A stretch of 64,000 bases of DNA from Hymenopus coronatus. Its lineage: Eukaryota > Arthropoda > Insecta > Mantodea > Hymenopodidae. Of the stretch, positions 45,131-57,149 are shown piece after piece; within the stretch, counting starts at the first letter, position 1, and each line of letters opens with the position of its first letter. The notes under the pieces were generated by a model. That model was given only the letters and a program-made list of their open reading frames with translations, made no database searches and was not told where the DNA came from. The DNA is taken from assembly GCA_030762935.1 (NCBI GenBank), contig CM060895.1:41282001-41346000 (forward strand), given 5' to 3'. Position numbers and translations under genes: made by a program.

Positions 45131-45699
45131 TTTGTTGTAAATATTTAAAATGAACAAGTTATAAACTATGCACATAACCAATAATCCTTCTTGGAATCTG
45201 AAAATGGCGGACCCGGATAGTAAACCGTTTTAGGTTAACTTCCTATTGCAGATGTTGGTTATTTGAGGGTACATGAGCAAGCTAAAGGTGAAGATACCCC
45301 CGCCACCATCACAGTGCAATCGCGGTGCTCTTAATACATTTGATCCAGTAATATTTTGGGTTAAATGGAGAAATTTAATACACAAAGCTATCGTCAAATA
45401 AAAACTTATCAATTGACCAAGCAGATCTATTTGCTCTTTAGTTGTGTCATTGCTAGCCTTAAAATGACTAAAGAAAGAGGTGGAGTAAAGGAAAGAAAGA
45501 GATTCGTAAGAAGCATGAATGTTACTTTGCGACTTTCTCCTTAATGTAATTCATTACCTATTTCAGCGTTTACCCGCCACACTATGAAAGCGCTGCCATT
45601 TTTGTTATTATGTCAATGGCATCCTTGCTTACCCACGATGTTAACTGCCATCCTTTCCACACTACCTTATGGATGGGCTGATTTTCTGCTTTTCGCAAT

Positions 45700-46085
45700 G
45701 TCAACTAGATATGCTACATTACGCAGATAATTGCGCTTCATTACGCTTTTCAGATGCAAAGGCATTATTACCTAGTGGCTTCATTTCGTATCCACCAAAT
45801 TTGTATCACTTCACAACGTCAAAGGAAGAATTAATATCGGTGCAAATTACAAAAACTATGCAAATTACAAAAACTATGCGAACCAACCATTTTAGCAGCA
45901 ACTAATAAGAATGTAGATGATTTGAACATAAAAATTCAAAGTAAAATTGATGGACAAATGCATTCGTTTAGGTCGATCGATTACATTACCGATCTAACTG
46001 AATTCCTAAATTCATTGTATTTGCCAGGATTACCGCCACACAATTTATGGCTCAAGGTTGACTCGGTGATAGTTATGCTACGCAC
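45700..46085 (+). pseudogene. Helitron helicase (Pif1-like) fragment
   Basis: Frame 1 gives LPSGFISYPPNLYHFTTSKE then ELISVQ, the segment just before helicase motif V. After a frameshift (from 45889) comes ILAATNKNVDDLNIKIQSKI, then TEFLNSLYLPGLPPHNLWLK. The TEFLNSL..PGLPPH.L.LK signature is characteristic of Helitron RepHel helicases. A duplicated CAAATTACAAAAACTATG (45843-45878) accompanies the break. The Rep nuclease and helicase motifs I-IV are absent. Confidence 0.82.
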
Positions 46086-46189
46086 ACACACCAATCATAA
46101 ATTGTTGCCTTCTTCGTCAAATTATTTCTAAGCCGATCTTTACATTTTTTTTAATTGTATTACTGTAGGTTAATCCTTATTATATTACT

Positions 46190-46323
46190 AATACACACGC
46201 ACATTACTCTCACATTCATACTTCCAGACTCTGTGGGGGATAGGGAATACATCTGGTTAAAGAAAAATTCCCCGCCGCAGCCGGGAATCGAACCCGCTGA
46301 CCACTCGACCACAGAGGCAGTCC
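46190..46323 (-). repeat. tRNA-derived SINE
   Basis: The minus-strand head CTCTGTGGTCGAGTGGTCAG has a perfect B-box arm, GGGTTCGATTCCCGG. A short body with CCCTATCCCCCACAGAG follows. Confidence 0.65.
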
Positions 46324-46329
46324 GATCTT

Positions 46330-48427
46330 TATATTGTTTAGGCCGCTAATGACGAACTAAACTAAAATATGATAGTCCAGAAATTTGCTCTAGTGAAATA
46401 ATGATAATTATGAAATAAGTTTCTCTAGGAATAAAAATTCTTAAATACTTATAATTAACAACCTATTACAGCAAATCAAACAAATTACCATCCACTCGTA
46501 AAATATTAAAAAGTGGCTGTGAGATATAAATAAAACCAGTTCTTTTTAAAAACATGGCATTCTAAAAATGTTTAATGTCTCTATCGTACTATGGTACGAT
46601 GATGAGCTCCAGGGTTGGGGGCTGTACTATGCTTCAGAATGTGTATTTTGTGAACGTCCTCTAATTTGAATTACCCTAGTTAAATGTCTCCTCTGAACGC
46701 ATTTCTCTACTTGCAGCGAATAAAAACTAACTTTGGGTTTCACACTTATTGACTTATACAGATAAAGAGCAACCACAAAGAGGCATGCTATCGGAAAGTG
46801 TACAGTGTAATGATATGTTTTAGAAATGAGCTAATGAACAAATATGCTACTTCTGTACATTATAGGTATGCATTTTAACAGAGTAGGGAGAACATACCTA
46901 TCAGAAAGTATACGTAATTATAGATGAACATCATTGTTAGACTTGAGACCACCCACAGAGCTGTAAATTACTTCAGCACAAAGGAGTAGGATTATTCTGG
47001 TTGTCAATGCTTAATTCAATAGTTGACAACGTCACGTTTCTCCCCTATCTGCACTTTTAGTGCTCGTGGAACACAGCGATTTTCAGTTGCCATTCACGAC
47101 GCAAATTGCAATAGCAGTATCCTCTATGCAGCCTCTACAGATTCTCAATAAAATGGTGTTTTCGTGGTCTCAAGTATTTTCTTGTTATTTGGGCAACAAT
47201 AGACCTCAGGGCTTGAGGAAAACTTGGTCATCATTGGTGGTATTCTTCCTATTCTACAACTAACAATGCGCAATATCCTGCACACTAAATTGTATACTGG
47301 AAACAAAGTGTGTCTTATTAATGCAAACTGTTACATACACTCGATGATACGATCATGCTCACTGGCAAATAAACGATTATAGATATACACATTTGGAGTG
47401 TATATTATAGACAATACCAAATTACACATTTTAAGGAAGGAACAACGTATATCACTGGCTACGGGCTGACCCCTCGTAACAGGTTCTCCACTCTGTTGTT
47501 TCGTGCCGTTGGCTCCCCGACAGGATTCTGACCCCTGGCTATTGGCTTGTAAGTCCTAGGGGGTGGTTAGTCCTACAAATACGGGGAGGGTAGGCCGATT
47601 ACGAAACCAAATAACGAATGTCAACAGTTTCAGTGTGCTAACGCGTCAATAAATTCCTTTTAGAAACCCCAAAATACATAACTTTACATATTAATGTTAA
47701 AATGAACAATGCTCAATTGTGAAAACCATATCTGGTGTGTTAGGTGTAAACAAAACGTATTCTTGTATACTCAAAGACATTAAAAATACGCCTGAAAATA
47801 CTTATCTTAAAATGAGGTCTTTTCGCTGACCCCATACCATTCACTTGTTTGTTATGCTCTTAAAAGCGTATTGGATAGGCCATGTTATCGAAGGGAAGAG
47901 GTTGGACATGAAACGTAACTTGCGACAAATGAAGTTCTGTGTTGCAAACTGGTGATTCCTAAACTTTCTGATTGGACAATAATCCACCCCTCTCTCCGGG
48001 TGATACAAAATTAGATTAATCTTTTCTCTGCGCTTCATACTGAAGTTCTAATGCCAAGGTAGCTCGCGCACGTGATTTACAAAATTAACCCACCGCTTTT
48101 ACTGTTCTGACGGAGCGTCGAGCGGGATGAGGGATGAAGGCGGATTTTGCCTTTTCTTATTCGCGTGGTATGTTGTACCAGAATGGCACCAATGAAAATC
48201 ATTAATTAATGACGCCCGAAGGGCTGAGATTTACGCCTTGTGGAGTATGGATCGGCCTATTATTGATTACACCCTAAAGGAGGGTATCTTAAGCCCGAGT
48301 GTAATAATCAGAGATAACCAAAAACCTCTCGTACGCCCTTAAATAAGACTGTTAGAATGAATACTGAGCGTTGAAACAGTCTGTTCCAGTTGAAACAAGC
48401 TATGCGGTAAAGAAATGTCGATTGGTT
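46330..48427. other. Unassigned 2.1-kb stretch
   Basis: No recognised gene or transposon. GC-richer patches at about 47455-47600 and 48050-48330 may be decayed repeats. The latter includes an imperfect inverted repeat near 48259-48311. Confidence 0.45.
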
Positions 48428-49273
48428 TAACTTTCTCTAGCATGAATTTACAATGTGCATATTAAATAGAGAAGGTATTATATTCTACCAAAAAAATCTA
48501 TACCGAGATTTCATCGGAAATACATGTTTTGAAGAAACATACATACCCCAGAATCCAGAAAGATCATTTTTAGAAAAAGGCCCGAGTGTGTTGTCCAGTG
48601 TGCAGAAACGAAAGGGCGGTTAACTATCAAACTTGATATTTAGGTTCAGCATCTTCCAAGCATATGACACGAAGATTTTCAAAAAGATTATCCATCCAAA
48701 ACTGCCATTTTGCATGGAAAATTTTTCAAAAATTTTGATTTTCTGAAAAATAGTATTAAATATTTTTATTAAAATACTGATTACTGAAGATATTTATATG
48801 ATAAAACGTATATCTAGAACTTTCTGGGAATAGACTGTGAAGGCCTCTTCATATGGAATGTCTTTTGCATAAGTGTAAATCGTAAGACAGACAAAAACTT
48901 ACTGCACAAAAAATGTAGATTTCATTAAAACACGCGATTCATGGTATATACATTTTTTTAAGAGTGAACCATTGAGATATTCCGTGTTGTTAGTATCAAA
49001 TGCATAAACTTTTAAACATATTTTAACTTTTCACAAACGTTGTCATTCTTGTTTCTTTTGTTTTATTCCTGGCCATGCAAAGAAAAGCGAATTTCAATCA
49101 CATAGCAACCAGCTTTTAAAATATTTGGCTAATGCTTTAGCCTAGTGTATTCCCTAATTTCCCTTCTACTTATAAGGAAGTAAACAATACGACTATTTCT
49201 GCTACTATTTATCTCGATTAGCGTGAATAGTTTGTTGTAGAATAAGAGGAAGTCATGTGAATGGAACACAAGA
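48428..49273 (-). repeat. Rep-B copy, complete
   Basis: A minus-strand copy, TCTTGTGTTCCATTCACATG at 49273 to ACTTTCTCTAG at 48428, about 846 bp. Confidence 0.88.
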
Positions 49274-49414
49274 TTTTATTATTTTTTTATTCAGATAAGT
49301 TTAAATTATTTTACCTACTTTCGTCACGAACGTGGCTTTTAGTATCAGTGGGGATGAAAAAATTCACTGTAAATTAGTGAGCTAATTGTTGTCGGTTATC
49401 AGAGCAATTATATT

Positions 49415-49520
49415 CATCAGTTTATTGTTCGTTTGATTAAACGAGTGTAGTATTCATTTTTCATACTAACATTTCATCTGACGCGCATCTCATTATTGGC
49501 ATAGTCTTTTCTTGGTTTTT

Positions 49521-49578
<58 letters not shown>

Positions 49579-49745
49579 TCTTCAGTTTATTGTTCGTTTA
49601 ATTTAACGAGTGGAGTATTCATTGTTCATACCAACATTTCATCTGACGCGCCTGTAATCATTGGCATAGTCTTTAGTTTTTAAACTCACACACACACACA
49701 CATATATATATACATATATATAAATAAATAAATATATATATATAT
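49415..49745. repeat. 165-bp tandem duplication, each unit ending in (CA)n
   Basis: CAGTTTATTGTTCGTTT recurs at 49418 and 49583. Both units share ATTTCATCTGACGCGC and end in an AC microsatellite (49522-49574 and about 49687-49702, the latter continuing into TA repeats). Confidence 0.9.
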
Positions 49746-49798
49746 ATATTTTTTGAACCAATACTAACGTTGCTAATATGGTCGATTTGCGTTCGTTG

Positions 49799-50034
49799 TT
49801 ATCTGCTTAACGCCATTTAATCAAGTTGGCCATATCGGGCAAGTAATGAAATCGTTGAAATGATGGTCCAATGATTTCGAAGCCCATAGAGCTTAAAGTT
49901 ATTCGACATTTGTCTTCTCAGGATAAGGGAAAATCCCGAAAAAAATCTTATCCGGTAACTCAACGTAAGCGAGATTCGAATTCGCGACCTCTTGATCGTG
50001 ATGCAGACACGCTATTCCCACACTACCGAGGCGG
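49799..50034 (-). repeat. tRNA-derived SINE (family E)
   Basis: The minus-strand head GCCTCGGTAGTGTGGGAA has a GAATTCGAATCTCGC B-box arm. The body has the TTATCCGG...TTTTTTTCGGG inverted pair and a GGACCATCATTTC end. Confidence 0.83.
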
Positions 50035-50127
50035 GTTATATTTTGTTAGCATGGTGTTTGTATTTGTATCTATTTCCCCCCCCCATTTCATCTGTATTTG
50101 AACTAGTTATATTCATTTTTCCCCCTT

Positions 50128-50445
50128 TTTTTTTTCGCAGTCGGCTTACTCTCCAAGTGCAGGACTGAACCTCCCTAGGATTTAAAGTGGGGGCCTAGGG
50201 GTCAGAAGCCAGCCGGGGAGCCAAAGGCACGAACCATAGAATGAAGAACCTGGAGCGAGTGGTCGGCCCATATTCAGGCAATGGCATGAGGAAGTGGATG
50301 ATATGAAATGAAAGCGAAATGTATGATAGGAGAGGTGATGGAATAAGTGGCGGGGGAAACTCGCCCAGACATGCGAGTGCTCGGGATCGAATCCTAGCGG
50401 CTTGGAGGAGGCGAGCGGTCTAACCACTCTGTCACGGCGCCGCCC
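50128..50445 (-). repeat. tRNA-derived SINE (family G relative)
   Basis: The minus-strand head GGCGCCGTGACAGAGTGGTT has B box GGATTCGATCCCGAG, then GCATGTCTGGGCGAGTTTCC and a long body. It is longer than other members. Confidence 0.72.
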
Positions 50446-51220
50446 GTATATCCATCTTCCGAAACAAAATGTTTTATGTCCGTTGTGACCAACTTGATGT
50501 AAGGACGTTAAGCTTATATATAGTCGTATATAGTTTTAAATAGGCTTTTGCGTAGTTTATTTTTCCATAGTCATCCCTTTTTATTTTCGGATCGTTTGTT
50601 TTTAGATAACAGGTAGAGAACCCCCGTTCTTCTTGTGGAATCTATAATCTGAAATGGTACTTGGTGTTTCTACGAGATCACTAGCTTTCGGGAATCAGCT
50701 GAGATACTATGTGAAATATATCGCATGCGTGTGTCTTCAGTGGGCTGCAATAGGTGTCTTACTAAGTGAAAAGAAGTAAGATTTTGATTCTTCCAAAGGA
50801 AAATAATTAGTAATTGTAATATAATTAAAGAATATAAATTATTTTGTCCATTTCGTGTGTTAACAAAAATAACGTAGAAGTAACACGCTACACGATTCAT
50901 AGATAAAGTCAAGAAGATAAAACAGCAGCAACAAGATGGCTATAAATAATCAATTATATGCATCCACACCAATTTATCAAAATAAAATTAAAATACAGTT
51001 TAAAAGTTGACTTCGATGTTCTTTCCACGCCAATAACACAACCCTGAAGATGAAATACTCAGCGTTATTGACTGAGTACCAGGAAAAATCGCAAATTAGG
51101 GCAAATAATTGACTAAATATTTGTCACCCTTAACTGAGGAGCGCACAATTCCTACGCCAATGTAAAACGTTTATTTATTTGTTATCTTTGTGGTACACCC
51201 AGCATTCACCTACCGAAATG
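50446..51220. other. Unassigned sequence
   Basis: AT-rich, no recognised feature. Confidence 0.4.
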
Positions 51221-51221
51221 A

Positions 51222-51468
51222 AATTGAGTTTTATATATGGACGCTCTTTAAATGCTCTGGTTTTGAGCGTGACATTCTATATTGGGTGGAAAGACTGCTT
51301 AATTGTGCTCAGAGGCCTCTTTATCAGACTTGAGGTTTTTACGGGTCATAAATCTGCGACACGTGACCACCGATTTTATTTCCCTTCATAAGGAAGCTAT
51401 GTCAAGGACTTTTAACCGCGACCTTGGGAACCAGAGCATGTTATACCTATACCACGGAGGTCGTAGTT
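51222..51468 (-). repeat. SINE-A copy
   Basis: Minus strand. Tail (AATTGAGTTTTATATATGGA) at left, AATTGTGCTCAGAGGCCTC body, a degraded tRNA head ending CCACGGAGG. Confidence 0.85.
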
Positions 51469-51699
51469 CAGCTATCGACCAAGGGATATCATTAGGGATA
51501 GCATCTTGGGACCGATAGCGGGACACATGTGAATACCAGTTGCATACCTACAGAGTAGAGAGCGACGTGCATGTAAACAACCCGTAGTAACGCGTTGGGG
51601 AACGCGGCAGTATACTATGCTGTATATTACAATACTATTTACAGATAATTAATGCCTTTGATAATAGTGCATGCTCTTCATCAAAATTGTAAAATCTCT

Positions 51700-52110
51700 T
51701 GCTTCAAATAGATTGCATGAAGATCTGCAATTCATACAGAAAAACTTTGTATATATCTCTACGACAATTACACACATATTTGGAAAATCGAATATTGAAA
51801 TACCTCAAGCCCTAAATCTGTCGATGAACTTGTGAAAGTAATTAATCAGAGACCCTTGACATCTGTTTTATACTGTGTGATAAAGAAAGTGAAGACTGTT
51901 TGGAAAAAAGTGTGGGATTTTCAATAATGAGTGAAATACGAAATGTGCTACTAGGTGTTGCTACGGAAACAATAGTCGATTTCCGTTTTGCTCCAATCAC
52001 ATCTTGTGCTATGGAACGAAGTTTTCCACAATGTTTACGTGGCAATTAGCGACGCTTCACATTTGAAACGTTACGAATGTATGTTGTTGTGCATTGTCAT
52101 CTATCTTGAG
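51700..52110 (+). pseudogene. hAT-type (CGGBP1-like) transposase C-terminal fragment
   Basis: Readable pieces: EDLQFIQKNFVYISTTITHI (about 51718), MSEIRNVLLGVATETIVDFR running on to FAPITSCAMERSFPQCL (51924-52041), then after a stop RRFTFETLRMYVVVHC. The APITSC.vERSFS...nRR.F.fEnL....V.HC pattern is that of hAT-related, CGGBP1-like transposon proteins. Several stops show it is dead. Confidence 0.7.
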
Positions 52111-52419
52111 AGAAAATGAAACGGATAATGATGCTGATGACTCGTTGCACAACAGCAACTGAATTAAAATTATTAGTTCCGAAAATCAGTTGTATTTATG
52201 TTTACCACCCACCCAAACTCAATCGCCTTCCACTGCTAATGAAAACTTCACAGTCTACCACGCAAACACTGCCCATTTTCCTTCTATTAGTACCACTATA
52301 TTCACACTGCATTGCCAACACATCACAACTATATGTCGTGCTGCTGCTATGGGTTCCCAATATGCTATCCCTAGATATCATAGTTAAAAAAGAAAGAATG
52401 AAAGAAAAAAAATGATGTT

Positions 52420-52486
52420 TGGTCAAACGAGGATCGAACCTGTGTGTTTCAAAACGCCACGCCTGAACTATTCCACTTAGAAGATA
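52420..52486 (-). repeat. tRNA-like SINE head fragment
   Basis: The minus strand carries GGTTCGATCCTCG after a tRNA-like stretch. There is no recognisable body. Confidence 0.4.
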
Positions 52487-52489
52487 ATT

Positions 52490-53430
52490 TGATGACTTTA
52501 AGTTATTTTGTTATATAACTTCGCCTATACGATGTGATGTTACAGACTATTGTACGGTTGTGACCACAGAGAGCTAAACTTACCACAGACAATAATGGCA
52601 ATGCGAAATTCAGCAATCCCATTGCAGGATTATATCATGGATTTATAGGTTATATTTTTCTTCGGATGCCCAGACTATTCGGATGAAAAGCTGCACATAA
52701 CGGCCGCCTGTCTGAGCAGTGTGAGAAAAATGTTGAAGCTGGTAATCTATAATGATTGTTATTAGGAGATAATGATTACTTTCAGAAAATTAATGACACC
52801 CTTCTGTTTTAGAGGCTATACGGATAGAATATTACAACATAACCACACGCCGCCGCAGGAACCACAGTAAAACATCGCTATGGTCAGTAGAGTATTTACC
52901 TCCAAACAAGATTAAAACAAGCACTATTCTGCAGCCAAAAATTTACTTCCGTGTGCCACATATGCCGCCAATATTTCACAATAATACTACAGAATCGAAA
53001 AAAAAAAAAAAAAAAAACTTGGCAAAAGCCTTGGGTAATTAATAACAGCTGCATCGCAGAGATACTAGAAGGCGATTACACAACACACGTTCTTGTTGGT
53101 AACATTGGCATAACGTACTGGTTACCAGTGCAGTTTCTACCCAACCGTTGGTTTACTAGTTTAGAAGTTAAATATTTAAATAGTATTTGTGTACATGCTT
53201 AGGTTTTCATGGCCAGCACGATTATTCTCACAAATCATAAAGACATTGGAACATTACCTAAATTGTATTTTTGGTGCTTGAGCAGGAATACTTGGAGCAT
53301 TCTTAAATATTTTAATTATAAATGAACTTAAGCAATAATATGAATTGTAAATAAAATATAAATAAATTCAAATCAGAAGAACGTAGTTTCCGGGCTTGAC
53401 GGCTGTAGTTCAGCACATCAATTTTTTTCA
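52490..53430. other. Unassigned sequence
   Basis: No gene recognised. An A-run lies at about 52999-53017. The segment 53219-53285 resembles 9316-9375. Confidence 0.45.
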
Positions 53431-53431
53431 T

Positions 53432-53612
53432 AGTGTTTAGCTATGGCACCGCAGGTGGTGACACTGATGGTACATGAATGAAGATGCAAGTACCAGTAGA
53501 ATGTGATGGCGCCGCTTCGTCCACCACAAGTTTCACATGCGGTCGCTTGGGATTGAACCCGGGACATCTAGTTGAGAGACGAGTGGTTGACCACTCGGCC
53601 ACAGCGCGTCCT
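53432..53612 (-). repeat. tRNA-derived SINE (family G)
   Basis: The minus-strand head CGCTGTGGCCGAGTGGTCAA has B box GGGTTCAATCCCAAG, followed by GCGACCGCATGTGAAAC. Confidence 0.8.
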
Positions 53613-53644
53613 AGTAGACCATTTTGTAAACCAGCCTCTGAAGA

Positions 53645-53896
53645 AAAATGGAAATGGCGTGTTATTTATGGACGCTCTTTAACTGCAATGGTTCTCAGCG
53701 TCCCATTCTATATTGGACGTGAAAGACTGCTTAATTTTGCTCAGAGGCCTCTCTATCAGGCTTGAGGTTCTTTTACGTGGCGTAAATCTACGGGACCCAC
53801 GGCTTTACTTCCCTTCCGAAGGAAGCCATGCTCCATCGTCCTCCGCGTTGGGTATATGAAGTTAGCATGGTAACCATTACACCACGGAGGGCGACT
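53645..53896 (-). repeat. SINE-A insertion with 12-bp target duplication
   Basis: AGCCTCTGAAGA is repeated at 53633-53644 and 53897-53908. The 252-bp minus-strand SINE has head, body and a CCATTTCCATTTTT tail. About 40 bp near the head-body linker is missing. Confidence 0.93.
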
Positions 53897-54025
53897 AGCC
53901 TCTGAAGATGCCTGACGGAGTCACGGGCAAAACGCCAGATGATATTTATTTCATATACGTACTGGAACACGGCCTATAAGGTCGGAAACTGCGTTCTACT
54001 GGAATTAATACTTAGTTCTTATTCT

Positions 54026-54300
54026 TCAATCAAGGATTAGCCTGCTGCCTGTTACATCAATGCAGCGTTTCCCAGGTCTTCCCACTAACCTTTGACCTCT
54101 TGGTTTATATTTCATTATTTGTTTAGATATCTTTCTGGTGTCATTCTTTCTAAATGATGAAGCCAAGTTTTCCATATATTTCATTAATTTTTCTATAATG
54201 GGTTTAATATTTAGGTCCTTTTTTATATCTTTATTTCTTAATCGGTCTTCTCTTATGCATCCTTTAACAGATCTCAGGAAACGAAAAGCTACCCCTCAAT
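54026..54300 (-). pseudogene. LINE 3' fragment, reverse transcriptase C-terminus
   Basis: The minus strand reads VAFRFLRSVKGCIREDRLRN, an IEKLMKYMENLASSFRKND stretch, and MKYKPRGQRLVGRPGKRC, closing at a TGA (54026-54028). KFLRSVKGC.R.DRiRN and KYKPRG.R.vGRP.KRW are the C-terminal hallmarks of a common insect endonuclease/reverse transcriptase LINE. It differs in sequence from the RTE copy at 23902-24958. The fragment is open for about 90 codons. Confidence 0.8.
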
Positions 54301-54399
54301 AACTAAAGTATACCTCCCGATTTAAACAGTAGCAACAAACCAGACAGCACAGGAAGGCAAATGCACAATTGAGACCACCTAGCGAAGTGATACCAATGT

Positions 54400-54560
54400 A
54401 ACGTGTGCAATTCACATTCGGGAAATCCCGGACTCGAACCCCGGCGACCGTCCAATCTGACACATGGGTTTATCGTGGTTTTCCCAGATTCTGCAAATCA
54501 ATGCTGGAGTGGTTTCTCATCTGCGCGTCTCTATGACTTGACAAGGGACAATATCAGTAG
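54400..54560 (+). repeat. tRNA-derived SINE (family H), partial
   Basis: A B-box arm CCGGACTCGAACCCCGG, then GGGTTTATCGTGGTTTTCCC, matches the body design of the element at 5766-6000. Its 3' end meets Rep-B. Confidence 0.65.
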
Positions 54561-54564
54561 AGGG

Positions 54565-55354
54565 CACAATGGGAATATGGGAATACAGTGGGCTTATGCG
54601 ACAGTCAAATCTTTTAAGAGCTGGTTGCTCTGCAATGGTTTTGAAATTCCATCCTCTTTGCTAAACCAGGGAAAGAAAAACGAACGATCTACCATTTGAG
54701 GAAGGTACATATAAGTATTTTAAAACTGAAACCAATAACAAAGGATATCTCGGAAACGATAAAACTAAAAGACACAGGCCAAGTTTATTTATTGCCATGT
54801 ACAAAACTTCTGCAGGAGGAAATTTGGGCTTACCGGCGGCGCTGGTATGATCCTAGCAATTGATAGGGTCGTTAACAAAGTTTATTTATTTATTTATTTT
54901 TTTACACAAAAATATAATTTACAAAAAATTATGTGCTTTAACTAGCTCCACATTTTTTGTGTATTTATGTTTTTGTCTATCTAATTTCACGAGCTAAAGT
55001 CATACAGAATTAAAACTGCTTCAGAAGCTATTCCCAGAAAATTGACATACAATTTTATTTGTCATGTTGTATTAATTATATGGGATTTTTATAAAAAATC
55101 TTTAAGAGATATTTTTGAGAAAAAGTTGCAAATAATTCCGTGTAAAGGATAGTGCATGTCGCATCCTTGAAAGATCCTGAACTAAAATATCAAGTTTCGT
55201 ATTTAACCAACTTCTCGCTTTTGAGTTCACAGACACACAGTCTACTCTTTTGGGTTCAGGGGAGTTGAAAACATATTTCCGGTGAAATCTCTACATCGAC
55301 TTTTTGGGTGGAATACAGTACTTCTCCTACTTACTATACGTAGTAGAAAAAGTT
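54565..55354 (+). repeat. Rep-B copy, 5'-truncated, with a ~130-bp insertion
   Basis: From the GGGAATACA...GACAGTCAAATC block to TAGTAGAAAAAGT. An unrelated ~130-bp segment, bounded by AAGTTTATTTATT-like repeats, lies at about 54766-54895. Confidence 0.82.
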
Positions 55355-56045
55355 AAAATTTTATTATCTGAGAAGATTGGAAACATATTTTTCCGCTTCG
55401 ATGTGACGCATGACAGATGTTTTGAGAACTTTGTGCTTTAGGCATCTGCTAAAGAAAATAAAATACGAGCATCAAGAGCCGGAAAGAAATTACTGAGGCA
55501 TTCTAATTGCATTACAGCCTATCTTAATTAGAACTCATTTAAATGGCTACTTCAACAGAAGCCGCTACATTCATATTTCTTGCTTGCACTTCCTGTGCCC
55601 ATCTTGTTATTAATGTCGTTCTATTGTTGAGCACGCGAACAAATTGTACTACAGCAGTACTGCGTGGGAAGCGTTGCGAGCGAAACAATCGAAACACGTT
55701 TATTTCCTCGAGTTGTTGCCACGTAGGCAGAGCTCGTGGACACGTAGCCACCAACGTCCCCTGCTGATGCAAAAGAATTATAAAGTCAGAGTGCAGTAAC
55801 GCCACCAGCATCCGTGCAAAACGGTTGCAAGTCATCGTCAACAAAACCAAAACATTTCCAAGAAGGAAGTGCTTTAAAGAGACAGAATGGTGAATTAAAG
55901 TTGGAATGAAAGAAACTGAAGGAAGAAAAATGACAGGAAAGTATATTACACTAACATTAGAAACGGTGAAAAATATGTATATCTATTGGAAAAGGATTAG
56001 ATGTAATTCTCTTAGAAGGCGATTTATATGTAGAAATGAATAAAA
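55355..56045 (-). other. Unassigned, with an open 103-codon minus frame
   Basis: A frame at 55539-55850 on the minus strand (FRLFRSQRFPRSTAVVQFVR region) lies in locally balanced base composition. It is not recognised, and a transposon fragment is the likeliest alternative to chance. Confidence 0.25.
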
Positions 56046-56047
56046 AC

Positions 56048-56385
56048 TGCCTGATACGCTATATTCACATGCTTTCTCTACTCATCATTTTACAAAATAT
56101 CGCTATAAAAGCTTATTAAAAACGTTCAATTCATTTTTACACATTTCCTTGTAGCATACGAAACTAAACCATAAATAAAATTTGTAAAGAGAGTGTCGCT
56201 TTGAAATTTCACGTTCTTTTCATGATAGCGAGAAGAAAAGAAGAGGAAAACGAATAACAACTTCCCAGTTGAGAAAAGTATTCGTATTTGAAGGTTGAAG
56301 CCAATAACAGGAATATCTTAGAAATACTTAATTCCACAAAAAAATTATGCCTATCATATAAATTTGTTTAATGAGTTTTATTCTC
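56048..56385 (+). repeat. Rep-B copy, 3'-truncated
   Basis: From CTGATACGCTATATTCACATG to the TTTAATGAGTTTTATTC block. Confidence 0.8.
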
Positions 56386-56387
56386 TA

Positions 56388-57130
56388 ATGTATAGTAAGT
56401 AGAGAAAGTATTGTATTACACCCCAATTTTTTCAGATTACACAGGAAATATTAGTTTTTAACCCCTCGAATTAAAAAAAAAGTGTTATAAAAATGTATGC
56501 ACATATGTGTGTTTGTGTGTGTGCGTGCGCGCATGCGTGTGTGTGTATAGTATAACTCATAAGCGAAATGACGGTTTAATATCAAACTTGATGTTTAAGT
56601 TCATCATGTTTCAAGTATCTAATACGAAGATTTTCAAGAAAATTCTTGACCTCAACCTACCCTTTACATGGAATATTCTTTGAAAATGTTGATAGTTTCC
56701 AAATGGCTCTAACGATTTTAATTAAAATACGATATGTTTATTATTTCTTCCCGACAAATGAAATTCATATTTTGAATTTTCTGAGAATAGTCTCTGAAGT
56801 CCTCTTTATTCTGGATGGACTTTGTATAACTGGTAAATCGTAAGAGATAGACAAAATCTTACTGCAAAAAAAAAAGTAGATCTCGTCGTTAAATCGGACA
56901 ATTTATGTCAAACACATGTTTTGTGGATTTTCTAGGTATTCTTGGTTATTGCTCTAATATTTCCAATACTTTATAGCTTTCTCAAATGGGAGGTTGTTAT
57001 TCATATTTTTATCCTGGTCATGCAAAGAAAGTGAAATATCAACGCCATCCCATGACTGCCGCCTCTTAAATGATTTGACTATCACTTTAGCTGAGCGAAA
57101 TATGTAATAATGCAATTTCTGCTAATGTTT
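56388..57130 (-). repeat. Rep-B copy, 5'-truncated
   Basis: Minus strand. Its 3'-terminal ACTTTCTCTAC and hairpin begin at 56388, back-to-back with the preceding plus copy. The fixed CA tract is GTGTGT/GCGC-rich (about 56504-56547). Confidence 0.84.
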
Positions 57131-57149
57131 GCAAATGGCAGGTGTTTCT

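Larger units (their letters stand above)
44287..46090 (+). mobile_element. Decayed Helitron
   Basis: The left end near 44290 (TATATATATAAATGAATCGC, then GAAATGTATGTACG) matches the usual opening of insect Helitrons as I recall it, although the diagnostic TC is TT here. An internal tandem array (44521-45130) and a Pif1-type helicase remnant (about 45700-46085) follow on the same strand. No 3' hairpin with CTRR could be found before the SINE at 46190. Treating these parts as one element is inference. Confidence 0.65.
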
